From the NCBI RefSeq assembly GCF_012515855.1, contig NZ_JAAYXO010000141.1, positions 1 to 52,202 of the forward strand: a stretch of DNA of 52,202 bases, given 5' to 3'. The notes beneath the pieces were generated by a model that searched no databases, had not been told where the DNA came from, and saw only the letters and a program-made list of their open reading frames with translations. The stretch comes from Gordonia sp. (in: high G+C Gram-positive bacteria) (GTDB lineage: Bacteria; Actinomycetota; Actinomycetes; Mycobacteriales; Mycobacteriaceae). Numbering within the stretch: position 1 is the stretch's first letter; the number at the start of each line of letters is the position of its first letter. Position numbers and translations under genes: made by a program. Below are positions 10,067 to 19,538 of the stretch, piece by piece.

Positions 10067-11011
10067 ATGCGCGAGCTGCACGCCGATCGCTCCGATGCAG
10101 ACGGCACGCACATCATCGTCATGGATCTCGAGTCCGGCGAGGAGTTCCGGATCCCCGTCGACACCATGCTCCGCGAACTCGTCCATCCCCCCGAGCCGAC
10201 CGCCGCCGACGCTGACACTCCCGCCGACGACACCGCTGATAACGACACCGCTGACACCGTCGCCGACGATCGCACCGCCGCCAGAAGCCTGACTCCCCGC
10301 GAGATCCAGGCTCGGGTACGCGCGGGCGCCACTGTCGAGGAGATCGCGGAGGCCACCGGCGTCACCGCCGACAAGATTCATCGTTTCGCGCATCCGGTGC
10401 TCCTGGAGCGCAGCCGCGCCGCGGAACTCGCCCGCGCCTCGCATCCGATGGGCGTCGACGGCCCCACGCCGGGGACCCTCGGCGAGATCGTCGCCGAGTG
10501 CCTCGTGCTTCGCGGCGGCGCACCGCAGAACGCGGTGTGGGACGCGTGGCGGACCGGAGCGGGACAGTGGGTGGTCCAGGTGCTGCCGACCCCCGACTCC
10601 GAGGTCTCCGCGCATTGGCGTTTCACGCCCGGATCGCACGGTGGAACGACCGATCCGATGGACGATCTCGCCGTCGAACTGACCGAACCGGATCTGGCCC
10701 GCGCGCAACGCCGCCCCACGGTGGTACCGACGCCCGAACCCGCGGCAGCGCCCACCCGCGAGGTCGCAGCGGACGGCCACGAGTACGTGACGGTCGACGC
10801 CGACGACCTGACCGGGCGGCAGCAGCGCCGCCGCGACCAGTTCGGCGAAGTCCTGGATCTGCGCTACGACGACGACTCCGCAATCGAAGCGCCGGCGCCG
10901 CACGAGGAGCACGAGTCCACGGGCCCGCGCCACCGCGGCAAACGGGCCACCCCGACGGTTCCGGCGTGGGAGGACGTGCTGCTCGGCGTCCGCAGCCACC
11001 CGAACGAATGA
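10067..11011 (+). CDS. sepH: septation protein SepH
   Basis: The 314-residue protein has the SepH/DUF3071 architecture. The conserved N-terminal block (residues 1-45; MRELHADRSDADGTHIIV) leads into a Thr/Asp/Ala-rich linker, then a helix-turn-helix-like segment SLTPREIQARVRAGATVEEIAEATGVTADKIHRFAHPV near 85-120. The C-terminal half is low-complexity. SepH of Streptomyces and Mycobacterium stimulates FtsZ assembly through this core. The ATG at 10067 follows a strong GGAGGAGGAG ribosome site. The gene overlaps the next reading frame's first ATG by ATGA, and it neighbours serC as in M. tuberculosis. Confidence 0.92.
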   Translation: MRELHADRSDADGTHIIVMDLESGEEFRIPVDTMLRELVHPPEPTAADADTPADDTADNDTADTVADDRTAARSLTPREIQARVRAGATVEEIAEATGVTADKIHRFAHPVLLERSRAAELARASHPMGVDGPTPGTLGEIVAECLVLRGGAPQNAVWDAWRTGAGQWVVQVLPTPDSEVSAHWRFTPGSHGGTTDPMDDLAVELTEPDLARAQRRPTVVPTPEPAAAPTREVAADGHEYVTVDADDLTGRQQRRRDQFGEVLDLRYDDDSAIEAPAPHEEHESTGPRHRGKRATPTVPAWEDVLLGVRSHPNE

Positions 11012-11028
11012 CTGAATTTGGAGGTTCG

Positions 11029-11889
11029 GTGCTGCCGAACATTTCTGCGCTGTGGTTCATCGACTGCCCGGACCCGGCAGCCGAGTTGCGCGCCGGAGCG
11101 TACATCGACCCGGCGGCGACCACCGATTTCATGGAGCGGGCGTTCACCGACGCGGAGCTCACTCCGATCGGGACGTCCGACCTCGCCGCTGCGGTCGACG
11201 GCGCCGACAACCGCGTCTTCGTCGCACACTACGGACGTCTCGCGGTCCTGGCCGGAACCAGTCTGCGCACCGCCGATCCCCACGAGATGACCTCGTACCT
11301 CACCGATCTCGGCGTGGGCCACACGTGGGCGCTGATCTCCGTGGATCCGGGCGCCGACATCGGCGGCTTCGCCCGCTGGGAGGGCGGCGAGGTGCAGCGC
11401 GCGTTCTTCGGCACGTCGTCCACCATCAGCGTCGACGTCGGCCTCCCCTACCCCTTCGAGGGTCCGTTCTGGGCGGGCGGACACCCGCAGCGCAGCCCCA
11501 ATCAACCGCTCGCCCTGCCGTTCCATCCCGGGGCGTTGGCCGACGCCGCCAACCACGCCTGGTTCGGCTTCGGGTTCCACGAGACCGACCCGGTGGTCGA
11601 CCCGGCGTTGCTTCCGGTGACCGTCTACCGCATCGGACCCGACGACGGTCGCGACGGTTTCGTCGAATCGTCGGTGCCGCTGCACGTTCCGACCACCGCA
11701 CGCGAACCCGAACTCGCGGCCGCAACCGCGGTGCCTGCGGCGGCGGAAACCCCACCGGCACCGACGGAGGGCTTCGGCGAGTACCAGACCGAACCGATCG
11801 AGACGGTTCCGGCCGCGGCTCCGGCAGCGGCCGAGGAACGGACGCCCGGACCGCTCTCCCGCTTCTTCGGTTTCCGCGGCCGGCTGTAG
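11029..11889 (+). CDS. DUF6928-type conserved hypothetical protein
   Basis: This 286-residue protein has no assigned function. Recognisable blocks are SALWFIDCPDPAAELRAG at the N-terminus, HTWALISVDPGADIGGFARWEGG, and the central GPFWAGGHP...LPFHPGALADAANHAWFGF. The last 80 residues are a Pro/Ala/Glu-rich tail ending in the basic FFGFRGRL. I prefer GTG 11029 because GGAGG lies 4 nt upstream and the product then starts at the conserved region. The ATG at 11008, overlapping the sepH stop, is the alternative. Translational coupling to sepH is likely. Confidence 0.75.
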   Translation: MLPNISALWFIDCPDPAAELRAGAYIDPAATTDFMERAFTDAELTPIGTSDLAAAVDGADNRVFVAHYGRLAVLAGTSLRTADPHEMTSYLTDLGVGHTWALISVDPGADIGGFARWEGGEVQRAFFGTSSTISVDVGLPYPFEGPFWAGGHPQRSPNQPLALPFHPGALADAANHAWFGFGFHETDPVVDPALLPVTVYRIGPDDGRDGFVESSVPLHVPTTAREPELAAATAVPAAAETPPAPTEGFGEYQTEPIETVPAAAPAAAEERTPGPLSRFFGFRGRL

Positions 11890-11934
11890 TGTCGCGTGTC
11901 GGAACTGGCCGGGCGGGTCGTCCGGAACCGCGTC

Positions 11935-11964
11935 AGATCCGACTGCGCTAGATCCGACTGCGCT
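11935..11964. repeat. 15-bp tandem duplication over the trmH-like stop
   Basis: AGATCCGACTGCGCT occurs twice with no gap (11935-11949, 11950-11964). The second copy encodes the last codons of the leftward methyltransferase gene, and the junction contains its TAG stop (11948-11950). Confidence 0.85.
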
Positions 11965-12811
11965 CGTAGAACGCGACCGCCGCGGCTGTCGCGACGTTGA
12001 GCGAGTCGGTGCCGCGGCTCATCGGGATCCGGCCGCGGACGTCGCAGCGCGCCATGGTCTCCTCCGTGAGACCCGGCCCCTCCGCGCCGAGCAGGAACGC
12101 CACCTTGTCGCCGGACACCGCGTCCGCCAGCGGCACGCTGCCCGTGCCCGGCGTCAGGGCGACGGTGGTGAATCCGCGATCGCGCAGCAGGTCCAGATCG
12201 CCCGGCCAGTCGTCGGACCGCGCGAACGGCATCAGCAGCGCATGCCCCATCGACACGCGGACACAGCGTCGGTACAGCGGATCGGCGCACCCGGCCCCGA
12301 AGATCACCGCGTCGACGCTCAAGCCGGCGGCGTTGCGGAACACGCTGCCGATGTTCTCGTGGTCGTTGACCCCTTCGAGCACCGCGACTGTCCGGGCGTC
12401 GGCGATCACCTCGGCCACGGAGAGTTCCGCGGGACGATGCGCCGCGGCCAGCACGCCGCGATTGAGGTGGAACCCGACGGTGTCGGCCATCACCTGTGCG
12501 GTGGCTCGGTAGAACGGGACCCCGCGCAGCGACGGATCGCGGAGGTCGGTGGCCAACTCGCGCAGTCGGCGGTCGACCCCGAAGAAGGCGTGCGGGGTGA
12601 ACCTCGACGCCGCCATCCGCTGCGTCACCAGGGTGCCTTCGGCGATCACCAGCCCCTTGCCGACCACTCCGCCCGGGAGCGCGACCACATCCGGCCTGCG
12701 GTCGACGGAACTGAGATCGCGGAAATCGTCGACGCGGGGGTCGGCGGGATCGTCGATGTCGACCACGTCCACCGCGAGGTCGTCCAACCGGACTACGTCT
12801 GGGAAGCTCAC
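11948..12811 (-). CDS. TrmH/SpoU-family RNA 2'-O-methyltransferase
   Basis: This 287-residue SPOUT methyltransferase transfers methyl from SAM to a ribose 2'-OH of rRNA or tRNA. It has an N-terminal substrate-binding domain (GKGLVIAEGTLVTQRM near 52-67), then the knot signatures: VLEGVNDHENIGSVFRNAA (motif 1, with Asn and Arg), FLLGAEGPGLTEETM (motif 2) and IPMSRGTDSLNVATAAAVAFYE (motif 3). The exact RNA target is not deducible. The position matches mycobacterial Rv0881, from memory. GTG 12811 is preceded 6 nt upstream by AACCGT. The 3' end lies in a short tandem duplication. Confidence 0.9.
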   Translation of the reverse strand: MSFPDVVRLDDLAVDVVDIDDPADPRVDDFRDLSSVDRRPDVVALPGGVVGKGLVIAEGTLVTQRMAASRFTPHAFFGVDRRLRELATDLRDPSLRGVPFYRATAQVMADTVGFHLNRGVLAAAHRPAELSVAEVIADARTVAVLEGVNDHENIGSVFRNAAGLSVDAVIFGAGCADPLYRRCVRVSMGHALLMPFARSDDWPGDLDLLRDRGFTTVALTPGTGSVPLADAVSGDKVAFLLGAEGPGLTEETMARCDVRGRIPMSRGTDSLNVATAAAVAFYERSRI

Positions 12812-12886
12812 CCGTCAACGGTTTCACATCGGCGTCGATCACCCGCGCACGGCACCGGGCGTACTGCGTTTTGGCACACTGGACGG

Positions 12887-14128
12887 GTGAGCAATCCGAT
12901 CTCTGACGCCGACCACACCGACCCGCTGGCATTGGAAAGGCCGCGCGGCACCGACTGGCCGGAGATTCTCGCGATCGACGCCCGCGCGTTCGCGCTGCCG
13001 AAGCCGCTGCCCAGCGACGAGATGATCGAGTTCCGGAACCGCGCGGGCGAGGGCGACACCGTCGTCATTCGGGACACCGCATCCGACGGTCGTCCGATCG
13101 TCGCCGTCGCCCTGTACTTCCCGGTCCCGGTGACGGTGCCGGGCGGGACGGTCGCGACCACGGCGGGGCTGTCGTGGGTGTCGGTGTCGGCGACGCATCG
13201 GCGACGCGGTCTGCTGCGTCGGATGATCACCGAGGAGTACCGCACCTGGCGCGAGCGCGGGCTTCCGCTCGCGACCCTCACCGCGTCCGAGGGCGGCATC
13301 TACGAGCGCTTCGGCTTCGGCCCGGCGGTGTTCGCCCACCAGGTCAGCGTCGAACCGCGCGCCGCGGAGTTCCGCACGCCCGTCCCCGCCGACTCGCGGG
13401 TCCGGTACGGCAACCAGGAACAGATCGCCAAGCATGTCCCTGCCGTTCATGCGCGATGGGCTGCGGGTCGGACCGGCGCGATCACCCGGCCGGAGACCTG
13501 GTGGCCGTCGATCATGGCCGACCGCAGCTTCCGTCGCAATTCGCAGACCAGCGGCCTGCACCATCTGCTGCACGTCGACGGGTACGCCGCCTATCGGATC
13601 GACGCGCGCGACAAGACCGCGATCGTCGAAGACTTCGTCGCGACCACCGAGCAGGCGCACACCGACCTGTGGCGGGTCCTGACCGGGCTCGACCTGGTGT
13701 CCGCGATCAAGGCATCGATCCCGGTGGACGATCCCCTGCCCCTCAAGCTGCATAACGCGCGGGCCGTCCAGGTCCAGGGTCGTTCCGACCAGCTGTGGCT
13801 GTCGATCCTGGATGTCGTCGAAGCCCTGCAGCTGCGCACCTATGCCGCCCCCGGCGACCTCGTCCTGGACGTGACCGACGGCTTCGGCGACCGAGCCGGC
13901 CGCTACCGCCTCACCGTCGCCGACGACGGCACCGCTCAGGCGGCCCGCACCGACGATCCCGCCCAGATCGGTATCGACATCGCGACCCTCTCGAGCGTCT
14001 ACCTCGGCGGGATCTCGGTGCGCCAGATGACATGCGCCGGTCGTATCGACGGCCAGACGGAGGCCTGCGCCCAGCTCGCCGCCATGTTCGCCGTCGAAGA
14101 AGCCCCGTTCGCCGGCACCTTCTTCTAG
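12887..14128 (+). CDS. eis: Eis-type GNAT N-acetyltransferase
   Basis: This 413-residue protein has the Eis tripartite layout: an N-terminal GNAT domain with the acetyl-CoA loop VSATHRRRGLLRRMITEEY near 97-115, a second GNAT-like domain, and a C-terminal sterol-carrier-like region. It ends in a free C-terminus (FAGTFF), the Phe carboxylate of which acts in Eis catalysis. Known Eis enzymes acetylate lysines and aminoglycosides at several positions; the substrate here is not known. GTG 12887 has CACACT 6 nt upstream, a leaderless layout. The conserved GLSWVSVSATHRRRG motif makes the family assignment firm. Confidence 0.88.
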   Translation: MSNPISDADHTDPLALERPRGTDWPEILAIDARAFALPKPLPSDEMIEFRNRAGEGDTVVIRDTASDGRPIVAVALYFPVPVTVPGGTVATTAGLSWVSVSATHRRRGLLRRMITEEYRTWRERGLPLATLTASEGGIYERFGFGPAVFAHQVSVEPRAAEFRTPVPADSRVRYGNQEQIAKHVPAVHARWAAGRTGAITRPETWWPSIMADRSFRRNSQTSGLHHLLHVDGYAAYRIDARDKTAIVEDFVATTEQAHTDLWRVLTGLDLVSAIKASIPVDDPLPLKLHNARAVQVQGRSDQLWLSILDVVEALQLRTYAAPGDLVLDVTDGFGDRAGRYRLTVADDGTAQAARTDDPAQIGIDIATLSSVYLGGISVRQMTCAGRIDGQTEACAQLAAMFAVEEAPFAGTFF

Positions 14129-14192
14129 GGGTCGACCGGCCGAACGGGTTCCGCAGCGCGGCAGCGGCACTCAGCGTGCGGCCCAAGAATTT

Positions 14193-14229
14193 TGATTGAT
14201 CAGCGCCCCCACAGGGCCCAGATCAATCA
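14193..14229. terminator. inverted repeat between convergent genes
   Basis: TGATTGATC (14193-14201) and GATCAATCA (14221-14229) flank a GC-rich loop between the convergent eis-like and permease genes. It can fold on either strand and may end both transcripts, although no T-run follows. Confidence 0.5.
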
Positions 14230-14254
14230 CTTTCCCGGCCCGCCACCCAAGGCA

Positions 14255-15757
14255 CTACCCGATCAGGTTCGAGATCGGGCCGCGAGCGAAGTAGACGATG
14301 AACAGGGCTGCCACGACGAAGAGCAGCGGGTGCATGCTCTTACGATCGCCGCGCGCGACGGCCATGACGGCCCAGCTGATGAAGCCGACGCCGATGCCGT
14401 TGGCGATCGAGTACGTGAAGGGCATCGCGACGATCGTCAGGAACGCGGGAAGCGCGAACTCGAACCTGGAGAAGTCGATGTCGCGGACCTGGCCCATCAT
14501 CAGCGCACCGACGACCACCAGCGCGGGCGCAACGGCCTCCATCGGAATCACGCTGTACAGCGGGGTGAAGAACATCGCGGCCAGGAACAGCACGCCCGTC
14601 ACCACATTCGCCAGGCCGGTGCGCGCGCCCTCGGCGATGCCCGACGACGACTCCACCAGCACCGTGTTCGACGACGCCGACGCCGCACCGCCGACAATCG
14701 CGCCGGTGCCTTCCACGACCAGCGCCTTGCCGATGTCGGGCAGGTTGCCGTCCTTGTCGGTGAGGCCGCCCTCCTTGCCGAGACCGGTCATGGTGCCCAT
14801 GGCGTCGAAGAAGTTCGACAGCAGGAGGGTGAAGACGAACACGCACGCGATCAGCACGCTGACGTTCGGGAACTCACCGGTGAAGGCGCCGAAGACGTCG
14901 ACCTTGCCGACCAGGCTGAGGTCGGGCAGGCCGCCGACGCCGTCGGGCATCTTCGGCACGTTCATGGCCCAGCCGCCGTCGCCGTCGGCCGCCCGCCCCA
15001 GGTGCAGAATGCTCTCGACGATGATCGAGACGATGGTCATCACGATGATGCCGAGCAGCAGGCCGCCCGGAATCTTGCGGACCACCAGCACGCCCATCAG
15101 CAACACACCGATCACGAAGATCAGGGTCGGCACGGTGGCGATGGATCCGTCGTTGCCGAGTTGCACGGGCGGCGCGCCCGCGGCCTCGGGGCGGGTCACG
15201 AAGCCCGCGTTGATGAGGCCGATGAACGCGATGAACGCGCCGATGCCCGCGGCGATCGCCGACTTGAGCTCCGGCGGAACGGCATTGAACACGGCGGTTC
15301 GCACACCGGTGAAACCGAGGATGACGATGATGATGCCGTTGACCACCACCAGACCCATCGCGGCCGGCCAGCTCATCTGCGGCGCGATGGTGACGGCCAG
15401 CAGACTGCTGATGCCCAGGCCCGCGGCGATGCCGAACGGATAGTTCGCGACCAGGCCGAACAGGATCGACATCACGCCGGCCACCAGGGCGACGACCGCC
15501 GACACCTGCAGCATCGGCAGCACGTTGCCGAGCGCGTCGGCGTTCATCGGCTCGCCGGGCACGCCGCCGATGATGATCGGGGTCAGGACCACGATGTAGG
15601 CCATCGTGAAGAACGTGACGAATCCGCCCCGGACTTCACGTGCGACGGTGGTTCCGCGTTCGCGGATCTTGAAGTAGCGGTCGAGCACCGCGTTGGTGCT
15701 CTTCGGCGTCGCCGGGCTGTTGGCCTCTGACGATTCGTTGTCGACCGGGTCGGTCAT
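14255..15757 (-). CDS. AzgA-type NCS2 purine permease
   Basis: This 500-residue integral membrane protein has the 14-segment layout of nucleobase-cation symporter 2, AzgA-like (adenine/guanine/hypoxanthine) branch. Typical motifs are GGFVTFFTMAYIVVLTPIII at the first helix, NYPFGIAAGLGISSLLAVTI, and LSNFFDAMGTMTGLGKEGGL, followed by VVEGTGAIVGGAASASSNTVLVESSSGIAEGARTGLANV. ATG 15757 is chosen because GAAGGACG lies 8 nt upstream; GTG 15772 is an in-frame alternative. The exact nucleobase cannot be read from the sequence. Confidence 0.92.
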   Translation of the reverse strand: MTDPVDNESSEANSPATPKSTNAVLDRYFKIRERGTTVAREVRGGFVTFFTMAYIVVLTPIIIGGVPGEPMNADALGNVLPMLQVSAVVALVAGVMSILFGLVANYPFGIAAGLGISSLLAVTIAPQMSWPAAMGLVVVNGIIIVILGFTGVRTAVFNAVPPELKSAIAAGIGAFIAFIGLINAGFVTRPEAAGAPPVQLGNDGSIATVPTLIFVIGVLLMGVLVVRKIPGGLLLGIIVMTIVSIIVESILHLGRAADGDGGWAMNVPKMPDGVGGLPDLSLVGKVDVFGAFTGEFPNVSVLIACVFVFTLLLSNFFDAMGTMTGLGKEGGLTDKDGNLPDIGKALVVEGTGAIVGGAASASSNTVLVESSSGIAEGARTGLANVVTGVLFLAAMFFTPLYSVIPMEAVAPALVVVGALMMGQVRDIDFSRFEFALPAFLTIVAMPFTYSIANGIGVGFISWAVMAVARGDRKSMHPLLFVVAALFIVYFARGPISNLIG

Positions 15758-15855
15758 CGGCACGTCCTTCACTGTCTCAGGTCGAGTGCGAGAACAATTG
15801 TCGCGTGCCCCCGCTGCCGACTTTGCTCCACCCCAGCGAAAGCTACCCTGTATCC

Positions 15856-16110
15856 ATGCCGGATGAGACCCAGATCCCTCAGCTTCCCGCGAGTCTTCGG
15901 GCGCCCGAACCCGTGATCATCGCCGGAATGCTCCTCTGGGCGGTCGCCACCGTCGTGGTGTGGCTCACCGGCATCGGCCCCGACCGTGCGCTCACGGTGT
16001 GCCTGGTAGGGCTGGGCGTCGGCGTTCTCGGGACCGCCGTGGTCCTGATCCAGAAGGCAGGGGTTCGACGCGGCTCCCGCGGCGCTCAGGAAGGCCTCGA
16101 CGCGTCCTGA
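15856..16110 (+). CDS. DUF2530 small membrane protein
   Basis: This 84-residue protein has two membrane spans (about residues 22-40 and 46-65) framed by a short polar N-terminus (MPDETQIPQLP) and a basic C-terminus. It matches the actinobacterial DUF2530 family, of unknown function. The ATG at 15856 has TACCCT 6 nt upstream, a leaderless pattern. Its last 25 bp overlap the 3' end of the convergent PAP2 gene, so read-through would create antisense RNA. Confidence 0.8.
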   Translation: MPDETQIPQLPASLRAPEPVIIAGMLLWAVATVVVWLTGIGPDRALTVCLVGLGVGVLGTAVVLIQKAGVRRGSRGAQEGLDAS

Positions 16111-16724
16111 CCCGCGGAACCGGCGACGGTGGTGGGGACGGTCCGCGAGACCATCGGATCTCCGGCCAGCCGCAGGATGGCCGGTCGACGGACCAGTTGC
16201 GCGTGCCCGAACAGGCAGACGCCGAACCACACGATTCCGAAGAGCCAGCCGAAGACGACGTCGGACGCCCAATGCACCCCGAGATAGATCCGGCTGAGGC
16301 CGATCAGGATCGAGAGCACCGGGAACCACAGCAGGACCGCCGCACGCACCCGCAGCTTCGGGTAGATCCGATAGAGAATCACTGCCGTCAGCAGGTAGAC
16401 CAGCATGCTCATCATCGCGTGGCCGGACGGGAAGGCGTTGCCCCCGACATCGAGGAGACGACCACCGATCGGTGGACGGTCGCGCGCAAAGATCAGTTTC
16501 AAGATGACCATCAGAAAATAGCCGCTGAGGCCGCCGAGCACGATCAACGCCGCGAGGTCGATCCGATTCGCGAGCCATGCCATCACGAACACGCCGATGA
16601 CCACCAGGACCAGAGTCAGCGTGTTGCCGAGCGAGGTCACCAGGTGTGCCACGGATGTCAGCGGTTCGTGCCGGGCGCCGACCACCCAATTGGTGATGTT
16701 GTCGTCGATCGGGAACTGCCGCAC
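16086..16724 (-). CDS. PAP2-family membrane phosphatase
   Basis: This 212-residue, roughly six-span membrane protein carries the three PAP2 acid phosphatase motifs: KLIFARDRP (KxxxxxxRP) near 76, PSGH near 100 and SRIYLGVHWASD (SRxxxxxHxxxD) near 142. These are the catalytic residues for dephosphorylating lipid phosphates such as phosphatidate or polyprenyl pyrophosphate. The GTG start is preceded by GGGAGG about 10 nt upstream. The substrate is unknown; recycling of undecaprenyl/decaprenyl pyrophosphate is one option. Confidence 0.9.
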   Translation of the reverse strand: MRQFPIDDNITNWVVGARHEPLTSVAHLVTSLGNTLTLVLVVIGVFVMAWLANRIDLAALIVLGGLSGYFLMVILKLIFARDRPPIGGRLLDVGGNAFPSGHAMMSMLVYLLTAVILYRIYPKLRVRAAVLLWFPVLSILIGLSRIYLGVHWASDVVFGWLFGIVWFGVCLFGHAQLVRRPAILRLAGDPMVSRTVPTTVAGSAGQDASRPS

Positions 16725-16787
16725 TGCTGCCTTACCTCCCGGATGCCCTGCCGCGCGGCGTGATTGCCACCCAACCCACCGTACCGG

Positions 16788-19538
16788 TCAGCGGATTCGG
16801 GCTCGGCTCAGGTGGATCGTACCGTCGTCGGCCACCCACAGCGGCACTCGATGGCGCGTCGTGGCGTCGTCGTCGGTGAGGCTCACGTGCAGGTCGTCGT
16901 GCAGTCGCACCTGGCGCGGCGCGGCCATTCCAACGGCGGCCAGCAGGGCGACGGCCTCCGACGAATCCGGGTCCACCGCCTCGCCGTCGAGGTCGGGCAG
17001 CGCATGGAAGCGCTCGGAGGCCGTGGTCGCATCGAGCAGGTCGGCCAGCAGTTCGGCGTCGTCCCGGACCGTGGGCAGGCCGGGAAGGACGGCGCGGTCG
17101 GCCGCGACCACGGGAGTCCACCACGGGGCGTCGACGACGATCGGGTCGTCGGAGACCGTCCCGGCCACGGTGCGGACACCCGCAGGGGGTTCGACGTCGG
17201 ACACCCGCACGACGCCGGAGCGCAGGGCTGCGACAAGCGCCGCGTGCGCGCGCACCGCCACGCCGGGAGCGATCTCGCGGTCGGGGTCGGCCAGGGCGGC
17301 CAGCCAGCCCTCGACGTCCGCCGAGTCGTCCGGGACGTCGCCGGCAAGCAGTCCGGCCGCGGAGTCGGGGAGTTCGACGGCGTCGAAGAGACCGCGGAAC
17401 CCGGTGTCGTCGATCGGTCGGAGGCGCCGCAGCGGCACTCCCCCGATCTCGGCGTAGCGACGCAGCCACCAGCGGGTGTAACCCCCGGCCAGGAGCGGCG
17501 CGGTGTCCGGGTCGTCGGTCAACAGGCGCACGGCCTCGGGCCAGCGGTCGGGGTCCACCAGGTCGAGATCACGCACCGCCGAGAGCTCGTCGGGCGGCAC
17601 CTCGTGGGAGTCCCACCAGAGATCTTCGTCGGGGAGGTCGTGGTCGGGTGCCACCGGCGACGGATCGCGGATCACCGAGAACCCCCAGCCGACGCCGAGG
17701 CGTCGCAGCGCCACGGCGCCGTAGGTCTCCACGGTCGCGGCGGCCACCTCCCCGAACGGCGAGTCGTCGACCAGCACCGACTGCAGCGGGCTGCCGGGCA
17801 GCAGGAGTTCGTCGGCGGGCCGGGTGTCCCCGTCGGCATCGGCGATCTCGAGCGCACCGAGTGCGGCCGGCGCCGGCCCGGCGTCGGGCAGAGCCAGCAG
17901 TCGCAGCACCACGTCGGCGAGCGCGTGGTGGTCGTCGACGCTGTCGAGCTCGGCGGCCAGATCGGGATGATCGATCGCCTCGGCCGGCGAGATGCGGGTG
18001 AGGCCGAGCCGGTCAAGCAGCGGGTCGTAGGCCGCGGGCTCGAGCGCCGGGATCCAGGTCGGGACCGGCGGGTGGTCGAGGGCGTCGAGGCCGTCGATCA
18101 GGTACAGGCCGCGGCAACCGACGTGCATCCGACCGTCCGCACGGGGAACGGGCAGGGCCCCGAGTTCTTCGGCCGCCCGCCCGTCCGGCACCAGCGCGGC
18201 CAGTGCCGCGTACAGCCGCGACCACCACTCGGGTCGGTTCTGCACGCCCGACAGCAGCTCGGCGATGTCGGCCAAACCCAGCTGCCGCGCGCCGAGACCC
18301 ACCAGCAGTGACGCGGTGACCCGATCGCTGACATCCGGGTGCGCCAGCGGCTCCAGGACCTCCACGAGCACCTCGGCCAGGTCGACGGTGATCCCCGGGA
18401 GCACCCAGGCGCGGGTCGGGGCGAGCGCGGCGCCGGTGGCCGACGGCACCCACTGCGCGATCGCGAGTTGGGCCCGCACCGCCTCGCGGAGTTCGGCGTC
18501 CACCCGGCCGACGGCCAGTGCGGGCGGCGGCACGACAGCCTGCTTCTGGTCGTCGGGCACCAGAGCGACGAGCTCGGGGTAGCCCGCGGCAGCCGCGGCG
18601 ACGTCGGCGCTCGGGTGCAGGTCGCGGCGGTCGGAGGTCAGCGGTAGGTGCGCGATCAACCGCGCGGGGAGGGTGAGTTCGATGTCGGTCGCGGTGGGAC
18701 TGCGCAGCACATCGCGGTCGAGTGGCAGCACCCGGCCGTCGACCACCGGCACCAACCAGCGGGTCGAGTCCGACCGCGCCTGGATCCATCGCCGCAGCTC
18801 GGTGTCGTCGCGCAGCACGATCACCTGGTCGGCGTCGTCGACGCGAACATAGCGCTGCCCGGCGACGTCGATCCGGTCGATCGACTCCAGTTCCAACAGC
18901 AGGTCGGCGGCCTGGGCGGCGGCGTCGGCCACCAGTGCGGCGGCGATCGACTCCTGGCCGACCTCCAGCACGATCTCGGTGTCGAAGCCGTCGGTCGGGG
19001 TCGCGGCCGACGGCCACGCGAGTCGCTGACCGGGGACGACGGTCGGATCGGCGGACGGCATCCGCTCGGCGACGGCAGTCCGGGTGCGCGCCGTGTCGAA
19101 CTCGATGGCTCCGCTGGTGGAGGTGATCGTCACGCGCGGGGCCAGGGAGGTGGCCCGGAAACCCATGCCGAACCGGCCGACGGTGGTCGCGCCGGGATCG
19201 GCGCGCTTGGGCGAGACCCGGAGAGCGACCAGCGAGCGGACGCCCTCGACGGTCAGCGGCGCGCCGGTGTTGGCGATGCGGACGGTGGGGCCTTCGGCCC
19301 AGACCGCCATGCAGCCGAGCACTCCGGCGGCGGCCGCCGCATCGGCGGCGTTGGCCGCGAGTTCAGTGAAGAGCCGTCCGCGATAGCCGATCTCCAGGAG
19401 TTCGGCCTCGGCGGCCGCGTCTTCTTCGAGGCGGGTGGGCGACGACTGCCATCCGCTGAGGGTCGCCTCGCGCAGTTCCGCCGTCCCGAACGGATCGGGC
19501 AGAGCTCCCGGTGTCAGATCAGCTCTCGGACGGGGCAT
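16788..19538 (-). CDS. sacsin N-terminal/Hsp90-like GHKL ATPase protein
   Basis: This 916-residue protein has an N-terminal GHKL (Hsp90-type) ATP-binding domain. The N-box is in FTELAANAADAA near 57-68; VRIANTGAPL replaces the usual DxGxG; the lid glycine motif is VGRFGMGFRATS near 125. The remaining 700 residues are leucine/aspartate-rich without a recognised catalytic motif, as in bacterial proteins annotated as sacsin-like chaperones. ATG 19538 is preferred over 19580; it overlaps the upstream DUF3027 stop by about 20 bp, so the two are co-transcribed and probably translationally coupled. Client and role are unknown. Confidence 0.82.
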   Translation of the reverse strand: MPRPRADLTPGALPDPFGTAELREATLSGWQSSPTRLEEDAAAEAELLEIGYRGRLFTELAANAADAAAAAGVLGCMAVWAEGPTVRIANTGAPLTVEGVRSLVALRVSPKRADPGATTVGRFGMGFRATSLAPRVTITSTSGAIEFDTARTRTAVAERMPSADPTVVPGQRLAWPSAATPTDGFDTEIVLEVGQESIAAALVADAAAQAADLLLELESIDRIDVAGQRYVRVDDADQVIVLRDDTELRRWIQARSDSTRWLVPVVDGRVLPLDRDVLRSPTATDIELTLPARLIAHLPLTSDRRDLHPSADVAAAAAGYPELVALVPDDQKQAVVPPPALAVGRVDAELREAVRAQLAIAQWVPSATGAALAPTRAWVLPGITVDLAEVLVEVLEPLAHPDVSDRVTASLLVGLGARQLGLADIAELLSGVQNRPEWWSRLYAALAALVPDGRAAEELGALPVPRADGRMHVGCRGLYLIDGLDALDHPPVPTWIPALEPAAYDPLLDRLGLTRISPAEAIDHPDLAAELDSVDDHHALADVVLRLLALPDAGPAPAALGALEIADADGDTRPADELLLPGSPLQSVLVDDSPFGEVAAATVETYGAVALRRLGVGWGFSVIRDPSPVAPDHDLPDEDLWWDSHEVPPDELSAVRDLDLVDPDRWPEAVRLLTDDPDTAPLLAGGYTRWWLRRYAEIGGVPLRRLRPIDDTGFRGLFDAVELPDSAAGLLAGDVPDDSADVEGWLAALADPDREIAPGVAVRAHAALVAALRSGVVRVSDVEPPAGVRTVAGTVSDDPIVVDAPWWTPVVAADRAVLPGLPTVRDDAELLADLLDATTASERFHALPDLDGEAVDPDSSEAVALLAAVGMAAPRQVRLHDDLHVSLTDDDATTRHRVPLWVADDGTIHLSRARIR

